The notes beneath the pieces were generated by a model, which searched no databases, was not told the origin of the DNA, and saw only the letters and a list, made by a program, of their open reading frames with translations. 9,337 nt of DNA from an uncultured Planctomycetota bacterium (lineage in GTDB: Bacteria; Planctomycetota; SZUA-567; JAFGNG01): the NCBI GenBank assembly GCA_947311175.1, contig CAMZKK010000225.1, forward strand, positions 1 to 9,337. The letters are read 5' to 3'. How positions within the stretch are numbered: position 1 is the first letter of the stretch; every line of letters begins with the position of its first letter. Below are positions 1-6,286 of this stretch, piece by piece. Both the position numbers and the translations under genes were made by a program.

Positions 1-405
1 ACCGGTGCTGATATCTGTCATATCGTATGTCCCGTCGCCATTACCGTCTAAATCTGCATTTGGGTATTGAATAGCATCTCCCGCACCCCAAGCATCAGGT
101 CTTGCCCCTTGTGCTCCCTTGTGGGGATCCATTGGACAGATAAATGATTTTTCCACCTCAACATAACGGTTATAATAAAGTTGGGTAAGAAACATTGGCA
201 ATTTTCCACTGTAATCATTTCTGTATGCTTCCATTGCAATTTGCATTTGATGGAGGTTGTTTAGGCAGAAGGTAACTTTTGCCCTTTCCCGAGCCCTACT
301 TAGCGCTGGTAATAATAATCCGGCTAAGATTGCAATGATTGCAATAACTATTAATAATTCAACAAGAGTAAAGGGATGTAATTTATGTTTTTGTAAATTA
401 TTCAT
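1..405 (-). CDS. Prepilin-type pseudopilin (type II secretion/type IV pilus-like), C-terminus cut off by the window edge
   Basis: Reading the minus strand from the ATG at 405 gives 135 uninterrupted codons that run off position 1, so the C-terminus is missing. Residues 12-32 form the classic prepilin N-terminus: FTLVE, then a hydrophobic helix, with the conserved Glu at position 5 of the mature protein (E16). LPALSRARERAK and an amphipathic helix through about residue 62 follow, as in pseudopilins. The peptidase site is normally G|F, but here residue 11 is Pro (HP|FTLVE); Lentisphaerota and Planctomycetes pseudopilins often lack this Gly. Cys47 and Cys90 could pair. Residues 118-131 (DLDGNGDGTYDMTD) resemble an EF-hand/dockerin-type calcium loop. 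A Shine-Dalgarno-like GAGG lies about 9 bases upstream of the ATG. After processing, the protein should sit in the inner membrane and assemble into a pseudopilus or act as a surface protein. The family is clear; which pilin role it plays is not. Confidence 0.9.
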   Translation of the reverse strand, partial: MNNLQKHKLHPFTLVELLIVIAIIAILAGLLLPALSRARERAKVTFCLNNLHQMQIAMEAYRNDYSGKLPMFLTQLYYNRYVEVEKSFICPMDPHKGAQGARPDAWGAGDAIQYPNADLDGNGDGTYDMTDISTG

Positions 406-562
406 ACCGGTCAACCTCAATAGTTAAATTTTCTTTATTATTATCTAACAGCGACAAATATCAAGCTAAAATTAGCAATAACAGCCTTTTTTAATCTTGA
501 CTTGCCTTTTGGGTCTTTAATAATTAAGGTCATATTTCAAAATTTAATTTATTAGAGACAAA
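406..562. promoter_or_regulatory. Divergent intergenic region between pseudopilin and the 563-6191 gene run
   Basis: These 157 non-coding, AT-rich bases separate two genes transcribed away from each other, so promoters for both must lie here or nearby. On the plus strand TTGACT at 497-502 is a good -35 match, but the hexamer 17 bases downstream (520-525, ATAATT) is a poor -10, and the better TTTAAT at 516-521 is too close. On the minus strand TTGATA and an AT-rich stretch (around 441-465) could serve the pseudopilin. No inverted repeat convincing enough to be an operator or terminator was seen. The placement follows from gene orientation; the exact elements are tentative. Confidence 0.4.
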
Positions 563-784
563 ATGGACAAAAAATCAAATATTGCAAATGAAGACAAGGT
601 TAAGGCTACCTTGGGAAATATTAAAAATTTCCAAAAGAAGATTAAGGCCCATTCTGCGAATACTAACCTAATGCTAGATATCCCTTTGTGGCAATTGGGA
701 ATAGAGGGAGCTATTACCTTCATCATTGCTTTTGTTTGTGGCAAAGGGCTTGGAATTTTTTATCAAGTCATTTTCGGATCATAA
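563..784 (+). CDS. Small single-pass membrane protein of unknown function
   Basis: This 73-codon gene encodes a highly charged N-terminal half (about residues 1-35, many Lys, helix-like) followed by one hydrophobic segment at about residues 47-71 that can span the membrane. The charge distribution suggests the N-terminus stays in the cytoplasm. It ends only 5 bases before the RACo-like gene, which is why I treat it as real and as the first gene of that operon. A weak purine stretch (AGAGA, 554-558) precedes the ATG by 4 bases. I do not recognise the family. It was compared by eye with AtpZ/AtpI-type small membrane proteins, but these have two membrane helices and the match is not convincing. 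Function unknown; it may anchor or regulate a neighbouring product. Confidence 0.6.
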   Translation: MDKKSNIANEDKVKATLGNIKNFQKKIKAHSANTNLMLDIPLWQLGIEGAITFIIAFVCGKGLGIFYQVIFGS

Positions 785-789
785 AATAA

Positions 790-2619
790 ATGCCCTTAGT
801 TACTTTTATTCCTGTTGATAAACATATCGAGGTCGAAACGGGAACAACAATTCTTGAAACAGCAAACAAATTATCTCTAACAATCCCAGCAAGTTGTGGT
901 GGAAAAGGGTTATGTGGAAAATGCAGAATTCAAATTAAAGATTGCTTAACTCCCGCAACACCAAGCGATAAAAAAATATTTTCACCTACAGAAATTACTG
1001 ATGGTTGGCGACTTGCATGTTTAACAAAAGTAACCACCGATATTACAGTTATCCTTCCACCTATTCCTAATAAAACCATTACCTTAATTGATTTTGGAGC
1101 TGTTGACGTAATTGTAAAAAGTGAAATAGAAACTATTCAAGCATCTTTATCCAAACCTTCACTTGATAATCAAGATGCAGATATGGAGAGGCTGGAAAAA
1201 ATAATTGGTCGGGAGATTTCTTCACGCTCATCATTAAAAGTTATTCAAAATCTATCAAGAGAGCTCCGCAAAAATGACTTTAAAATAACGGCTATAATGT
1301 CTGAAAATGAATTGTTAGGAATTGCTCCATATTTAAAAGAGGTACCGGTATTGGGGCTGGCAGTTGATGTTGGCACCACAACGGTTGCAGGGGTCTTATG
1401 TGATTTAAAAACCGGCAAAAGTTTGGCAACCGCATCTACTACTAATCCTCAAGCAATCAGAGGTGATGATGTAATAAGTAGGATAGAATACGCCGGTAGA
1501 GGAAACAAAGAATTACAAGAATTACAATCTTTGATAATTAAAGCGATTAATCAAATCGTAAAAGAAACCATTTTTGCTAGTCAAATGAAGCGTGAAAATA
1601 TTTACAAAATTGTGCTTGCTGGAAATACTACAATGCATCATTTGCTACTCGGATTCTCACCTATGAATATTGGAGTAAGCCCTTTTATTGCGGTGAGATT
1701 AAAAGGATTTGAGATTGAAGCGGATAAACTTGGATTTAAAATTGCCACCGGTGGCAAGGCTTATGCAATGCCAAATATTTCTGGTTATGTTGGTGGTGAT
1801 ATTGTTGCCGGTATCAATGCCTATAAAATCAACAAATCTACTAAAAATATTTTATTTATAGATATTGGCACCAATGGTGAGATGGCTCTTCGAAACGGAA
1901 ATAAAACTTATGCCTGTAGCACTGCTGCCGGTCCTGCATTTGAAGGAGCAAGGATTTCCTGCGGAATGCGTGCCTCAACCGGCGCTATCTCTAAGGTTGG
2001 TTTTAATGGGAAAACTCTTGATATAGAGACCATTGACAATGCTCCGGCAAAAGGATTGTGTGGAACCGGACTTTTGGATTGTGTTGCTGCATTGCTTGAT
2101 TGCGGAATAATTACCGAAACCGGAAATTTTGCCGAAGGTTCTGAATTGGACAGCATCCCAAATGCAATCAAAAAGAATTTAACTAAAAAAGAATATATTA
2201 TCGTTGAGGCACAAAACAACAATGGCAATAAAGTATCATTGACCGACAAAGATATTCGAGAACTTCAACTTGCAAAAGGCTCGATTGCTGCCGGCTATAA
2301 ATCAATGTTAAGTATGGCTGGAATTACAGAAGATAATCTAGATAAAATAATTCTTGCCGGTGCTTTTGGTAATTTTATGCGTCCTAAAAGTGCAATTAGA
2401 ATAGGGCTTCTTCCTGAAAACTTTGATTTGACAAAAGTTGAATTTGTTGGTAATGCGGCACTTGCTGGTGCTCAACAAGCTTTACTCAATTTAGATGAAA
2501 GAAAAAATGCTGAAGAGTTGGTAAAGGAAATAGAGTATATTGAATTGTCGGGACGAGCAGACTTTCAGACATTTTTTATGGAAACAATGATGTTCCCAAA
2601 CAACAAATTAAACGTTTAA
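790..2619 (+). CDS. RACo-like corrinoid-protein reductive activator ([2Fe-2S] ferredoxin domain + ASKHA/DUF4445 ATPase)
   Basis: The 609-residue product has the full architecture of RACo/RamA-type activators, though with a [2Fe-2S] domain like RACo. Residues 1-90 are a plant-type ferredoxin domain with Cys36, Cys42, Cys45 and Cys77 (CX5CX2CX31C). Residues about 90-185 are the linker/middle region. From about 190 comes the ASKHA ATPase-like domain, with phosphate-binding DVGTTT at 193-198, the family-typical GNTTMHH at 278-284, DIGTNGE at 358-364 and LAGAFGN at 522-528. In characterised members (Carboxydothermus RACo) the protein uses ATP to return inactive Co(II) corrinoid to Co(I) on methyl-transferring corrinoid proteins; it is cytoplasmic. 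Length matches the family (about 600-640). No methyltransferase or corrinoid protein is seen in this window, so the partner is unknown. Start: ATG at 790, 5 bases after the preceding stop, with no strong ribosome-binding site, which suggests translational coupling. Confidence 0.93.
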   Translation: MPLVTFIPVDKHIEVETGTTILETANKLSLTIPASCGGKGLCGKCRIQIKDCLTPATPSDKKIFSPTEITDGWRLACLTKVTTDITVILPPIPNKTITLIDFGAVDVIVKSEIETIQASLSKPSLDNQDADMERLEKIIGREISSRSSLKVIQNLSRELRKNDFKITAIMSENELLGIAPYLKEVPVLGLAVDVGTTTVAGVLCDLKTGKSLATASTTNPQAIRGDDVISRIEYAGRGNKELQELQSLIIKAINQIVKETIFASQMKRENIYKIVLAGNTTMHHLLLGFSPMNIGVSPFIAVRLKGFEIEADKLGFKIATGGKAYAMPNISGYVGGDIVAGINAYKINKSTKNILFIDIGTNGEMALRNGNKTYACSTAAGPAFEGARISCGMRASTGAISKVGFNGKTLDIETIDNAPAKGLCGTGLLDCVAALLDCGIITETGNFAEGSELDSIPNAIKKNLTKKEYIIVEAQNNNGNKVSLTDKDIRELQLAKGSIAAGYKSMLSMAGITEDNLDKIILAGAFGNFMRPKSAIRIGLLPENFDLTKVEFVGNAALAGAQQALLNLDERKNAEELVKEIEYIELSGRADFQTFFMETMMFPNNKLNV

Positions 2620-2666
2620 GTCTCTTCCTAATAGCAATTAAGTTGGCCAATAACTGAGGATTAAAT

Positions 2667-4058
2667 ATGGATAAAAATAAACTGTTTTTTAAATTACAAC
2701 TTTTATTACTAACCATAATGATTGCCATCTCACTTTGTTTTGTAGTATTTATTGGGAGTTGGAGTAGCGAAAAGACAGCTACAAGTTTGGATTTTCGTAA
2801 GGTTATCAAAAGTGCCAAAGCTCGTGTTTTTCCTTCAGTGGTATTTATAAAGAGTTTACGGAAAAGTCACGAGCAAGGTAAAGAAAATTTAATGGCTGTA
2901 GTAGGTAGTGGAGTGTTAATCTCTTCTGATGGTAAGTTGCTGACAAACTGGCATGTTGTTGAAAATAGCAACAATCTCAAATGTCTGCTTTATAATGGCA
3001 AAGGATACGATGCAGAAATTATTGGCAGTGATAAAGACACCGACCTTGCCTTGGTAAAATTGAAGCTTAATCCAAATGAAAAGGTAAATTTTTCTTCCCT
3101 TGCATCTTCAAAGAACATTAAAGAAGGTGATTTTGTTATGGCAATGGGGGCACCGTGGGGGCTTTCTCGTTCAGTGTCGTTGGGAATTATTTCTTGCAAA
3201 AATAGATATTTACCACAAAACAGTCAGTATTCATTATGGCTACAAACAGATGCCGCAATCTCTCCTGGAAATTCCGGTGGTCCCCTAATAAATACCGACG
3301 GAAAGATTATTGGAATAAATACTCGTGGGGTTATGTTTGGCGGTAATATGGGTTTTTCCATCCCTTCTGGTACTATAAAAAAAATCATTCCTCAGCTTGA
3401 AAAATTTGGAAAAGTAAATTGGAGCTATACCGGACTTCAACTTCAACCGCTTAAAGACTTCAATAAAAATATTTTCTTTGATGCAACAGAAGGAGTTATT
3501 GTCGCAGGGATTGATAGTGATAGCCCGGCTAAGGATTCCTTATTACAGGCACGAGATAGAATTTTAGAAATTGATGGTAAAGCTGTTACGGCAACAACTT
3601 TCGAGGATTTACCTAAGATAAGAACCATTTTGGGGTCATTAAGTAAAAACAAAAAGGTTTTGATTAAATTTATTAGAAATGGGAAAAAAATGGAATTATT
3701 TCTAACTCCACGAGAAAAAGGGAGAGTAAAGGGAAAAGAGCTTAATTGTCCACGTTGGGATTTTACCGTTAAGACAATCAATAAATTTGAAAATCCAGCA
3801 CTCCATTTCTATCAAAAAAAAGGAGTATTTGTTTATGGGATAAGAAGACCGGGAAATGCAGCCGAGTGCGGATTGCTCCGTAAGGATATAATTTTAAAAA
3901 TTAATGGCAATGACATTAAATCATTAAAAGACATTGAGACAATCCATAAAAAGATAATGAAAGATAATAAAACTAAACGGATTGTCTTGTTAATTCTGCG
4001 TGATGGATTTCAGAGGCAAGCTGTCTTAGACTATTCACGTGACTATGAAAAATTTTAG
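2667..4058 (+). CDS. HtrA/Deg-like trypsin-type serine protease, membrane-anchored, with two PDZ domains
   Basis: The 463-residue product begins with a hydrophobic segment (about 10-30) after a Lys-rich start. It has no obvious signal-peptidase site, so it is probably an N-terminal membrane anchor with the rest outside the cytoplasm. Residues about 45-250 are a trypsin-fold S1C domain with a complete triad: His96 in TNWHVVEN, Asp126 in DTDLALVKL and Ser203 in SPGNSGGPL. Two PDZ domains follow, about 254-350 (containing GVIVAGIDSDSPAKDSLLQA) and about 364-457 (containing GVFVYGI and DIILKINGNDI). This is the DegP/DegQ plan, and the likely role is degrading or trimming misfolded envelope proteins. 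GAGGA at 2656-2660, 6 bases before the ATG, supports the start. The gene lies 47 bases after the RACo-like gene and 9 bases before a related, catalytically dead protein. Which Deg subtype it is, and its substrate, cannot be told. Confidence 0.93.
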   Translation: MDKNKLFFKLQLLLLTIMIAISLCFVVFIGSWSSEKTATSLDFRKVIKSAKARVFPSVVFIKSLRKSHEQGKENLMAVVGSGVLISSDGKLLTNWHVVENSNNLKCLLYNGKGYDAEIIGSDKDTDLALVKLKLNPNEKVNFSSLASSKNIKEGDFVMAMGAPWGLSRSVSLGIISCKNRYLPQNSQYSLWLQTDAAISPGNSGGPLINTDGKIIGINTRGVMFGGNMGFSIPSGTIKKIIPQLEKFGKVNWSYTGLQLQPLKDFNKNIFFDATEGVIVAGIDSDSPAKDSLLQARDRILEIDGKAVTATTFEDLPKIRTILGSLSKNKKVLIKFIRNGKKMELFLTPREKGRVKGKELNCPRWDFTVKTINKFENPALHFYQKKGVFVYGIRRPGNAAECGLLRKDIILKINGNDIKSLKDIETIHKKIMKDNKTKRIVLLILRDGFQRQAVLDYSRDYEKF

Positions 4059-4067
4059 GGAAATAAA

Positions 4068-6191
4068 ATGCAGAAAAAAATATTGAATGTAATCTTAGTT
4101 AGCCTACTAACCATTTTTTTTAATCTTCAAATTGCCCATGCCAGTTCAAATAAATTCATAACTCAAAAAAAGCAGATAGAATTATTAAAAAAATATTCCC
4201 CATCCGTAGTGATTGTAAATTTTTGGTTTAAATATAACAATGGAGAGATTCCTGATTTTGCAAGGAATTTGATTAAAAACAAAAAGCCTTATCAATTGCC
4301 AGGTTTTTTTATCACAAAAAAAGAAATTTTAATTCCAGATATAATCTACAATTCTAGATTTTTTGATAAGGTTACTGTTGACTTCAAAGGCAAGCAATAT
4401 GTTGCAAGCAAACAAAGTTATATGAAAAATTATGATGCTGCAATTTATGAATTAAAAAATAAAATTCCAAAAGCTTTTCCTTTGGATTTTTCAACAAAAG
4501 ATAAAGTTGGAAAATTAATGATTGAATACAAAAGAATGTCGGGTGAGTTTGAGTTAGAGATAGAACCGTTTTCGCCATCATTATGCTTAGACAGCCAAGG
4601 ACAGGTATTTGAGAGCTATGAAATACCCAAAATTTTGCTAAATAAATCAGGAGAGGCAATAACCTTACTGATGCGTGATAAAGAATATCTAAACAAAAAA
4701 AGAGTTTACTCTCCATTGAAATGGGAGAAGGTTTATAACGCTCAATTACAAAAAAGATTTAGCTTGTTAGAAAAAAAACTTGCTGACACTATTTTTCAGA
4801 CAACCCTAACTTTTAGAAGTCCAAAGATGCCTGTTTCACTTAATCAAGAAACTATTACTTTTGGCGAAGGTGCTACCACAAAAACCGAGAAAAATTGTTT
4901 ATCAATAGCGATTGGTAAAAATCGGATTGTAATATTGGAAAGATTAGTTCCGAGTGTTACCGCACGCTTAAAAGATATTGCAATTCGTTTGGCTGATGGA
5001 AAAACAATTAATGCAAAATTTGAAAAAACTGTTTCTTCGTGGGGGGCTTTTACCGCAACAACGCAAAAACCTTTTGGGACAATCATGGCGTTTTCAAAAG
5101 AGCCGATTGGTAATAATCAAGATAAACTTTATCTTTCTGCGCAAATACGAATTCAGGGTGAGAAAAAAACAATATATATGCAAAGAAATAGAATTGGGAA
5201 TTATTATCGGGGATTTAACAATAAACTTTATCCTGTCTTTGATAGCAATGAACGAGACACCTTTGTCTTTGATTCGTCTAACAATCTTTTGGCTTTACCG
5301 CTGTCGAGAAGAAATAAAATCTCCGATGATTGGGATAGTTGGGGCGGTAATGGCAGAAATAATGTAATATTGTCTTCCGCTTCTTTCCTTGAAAAATCTT
5401 TAGGGGATAATTCGAAAAACTATGACCCAAACAATATTCCGTTATTAGAAAAGAATGAAAATCGTTTGGCGTGGATGGGGGTTGTTCTTCAGGGAATGAC
5501 GCCAAATCTTGCAAAAGTAAATAATGTATCGCAATATACCTCTAATGGCAAAACCGGAGCGATTGTGTCGTATGTATATAAAAACAGTCCGGCTGCAAAA
5601 GCGGGTATTCGTCCGGGAGTTATTTTACTATGGCTAAATGTTGAAGGACAAGAAAAACCAACAATGATAAAAGTTGATGAAGGTTATGGGCATCAGCCAT
5701 TTCCCTGGGATCAATATGATATGATTCCATCAACATATTTGATGAATTTGCCATTGCCATGGAAGTCTGTCAAAAATACATTATCAGCCAAATTGACCGA
5801 TATTGGTTTTGACAAAAAATATAAAGTAACATTTTATGACAATGGCAAGGTATTTCAAAAATCATTTGTAGTTGAAAAAATGCCAAAATACTATGGTTCA
5901 GCCGAGAGCTATTATTCAAAAGCACTTGGGATGAATGTAAAAAATCTCACCTTTGAAGTTAGGCGTTACTTTCAATTAGATGAAAATGCACCAGGGGTAA
6001 TTGTCAGTAGAGTAAAATCCGGATTTCCTGCGGAAATAAGTGGAATCAAAAATTATGAGATAATTACCAAGATTGATGGAAAGATAATTAATAATATTTC
6101 TGACTTTAAAGATAATATTGCAGATAAAACTCAATTAAAATTTAATATTACAATAATGGTAAAACAACGGGTGATAAAGATTAATCTATAA
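4068..6191 (+). CDS. Secreted double pseudoprotease: two degenerate trypsin-like domains plus two PDZ domains
   Basis: The 707-residue product starts with a typical signal peptide (basic start, hydrophobic core, likely cleavage after AHA at residue 25). Residues about 30-200 follow the spacing of the upstream HtrA protease domain. Asp123 in NYDAAIYELK matches the protease's DTDLALVKL. The histidine motif is replaced by ILIPDIIYNS (87-96), and the serine motif GNSGG is absent (PFSPSLCLDSQG at 167-178). A second stretch, about 262-440, looks like another degenerate copy: DGKTINAKFE (310-319), SSWGAF in place of the Asp motif, and VFDSSNNLLALPLSRR resembling PLINTDGKIIGINTRG. PDZ domains follow at about 469-600 (with NSPAAKAGIRPG) and about 615-707 (with GVIVSRVKSGFPAEISGI). 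AGGG overlapping the upstream stop lies 7 bases before the ATG. Probably a non-catalytic adaptor or substrate-binding partner of the adjacent protease. The PDZ calls are firm; the second pseudo-domain is a by-eye alignment. Confidence 0.82.
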   Translation: MQKKILNVILVSLLTIFFNLQIAHASSNKFITQKKQIELLKKYSPSVVIVNFWFKYNNGEIPDFARNLIKNKKPYQLPGFFITKKEILIPDIIYNSRFFDKVTVDFKGKQYVASKQSYMKNYDAAIYELKNKIPKAFPLDFSTKDKVGKLMIEYKRMSGEFELEIEPFSPSLCLDSQGQVFESYEIPKILLNKSGEAITLLMRDKEYLNKKRVYSPLKWEKVYNAQLQKRFSLLEKKLADTIFQTTLTFRSPKMPVSLNQETITFGEGATTKTEKNCLSIAIGKNRIVILERLVPSVTARLKDIAIRLADGKTINAKFEKTVSSWGAFTATTQKPFGTIMAFSKEPIGNNQDKLYLSAQIRIQGEKKTIYMQRNRIGNYYRGFNNKLYPVFDSNERDTFVFDSSNNLLALPLSRRNKISDDWDSWGGNGRNNVILSSASFLEKSLGDNSKNYDPNNIPLLEKNENRLAWMGVVLQGMTPNLAKVNNVSQYTSNGKTGAIVSYVYKNSPAAKAGIRPGVILLWLNVEGQEKPTMIKVDEGYGHQPFPWDQYDMIPSTYLMNLPLPWKSVKNTLSAKLTDIGFDKKYKVTFYDNGKVFQKSFVVEKMPKYYGSAESYYSKALGMNVKNLTFEVRRYFQLDENAPGVIVSRVKSGFPAEISGIKNYEIITKIDGKIINNISDFKDNIADKTQLKFNITIMVKQRVIKINL

Positions 6192-6286
6192 AGGATAAAC
6201 TTTTTTCTTCATTTTTTTTAATATGATATATGATGATTAAAGAAGCTTGAGTAAGCATAGTTGGTAAAATGAAAAAAGGGAGAAGT
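6192..6286 (+). promoter_or_regulatory. AT-rich gap before the hybrid kinase; possible promoter
   Basis: The 95 bases between the pseudoprotease stop and the favoured kinase start are the longest same-strand gap in the plus-strand run. They contain T-runs (6201-6219) and two overlapping -10-like hexamers, TATGAT at 6222-6227 and TATGAT at 6229-6234, but no good -35 about 17 bases upstream of either. I saw no hairpin followed by a T-run, so read-through from the protease genes remains possible. A separate promoter for the kinase is likely from spacing but weakly supported by motifs. Confidence 0.3.
6276..6282 (+). promoter_or_regulatory. Ribosome-binding site deciding the kinase start at 6287
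   Basis: The stretch AAGGGAG ends 4 bases before the ATG at 6287, so its AAGG and GGAG parts pair reasonably with the 16S anti-Shine-Dalgarno at normal distance. The earlier in-frame ATG at 6269 has no comparable purine stretch upstream and would add only six residues (MKKGRS) outside the receiver fold. This favours 6287, though 6269 cannot be excluded. Confidence 0.5.

Noticed and set aside
1908..2249. Minus-strand 113-codon open frame inside the RACo-like gene
   Set aside because: It lies opposite conserved ASKHA coding sequence, has no supporting start signal, and reads as a shadow of the real gene.
2643..2650. TTGGCCAA palindrome upstream of the HtrA gene, considered as an operator
   Set aside because: A single 8-base palindrome with no second copy and no recognisable regulator motif; chance is the simpler explanation.
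4978..5367. Plus-strand 129-codon open frame inside the pseudoprotease gene
   Set aside because: It overlaps the middle of a much longer frame with signal peptide and PDZ motifs, and its own peptide shows no domain; treated as an out-of-frame shadow.
2667..6191. Possibility that the two protease-like genes are one gene split by a frameshift
   Set aside because: Each has its own start, ribosome-binding site and N-terminal export segment and ends after complete PDZ domains, so they are two genes.
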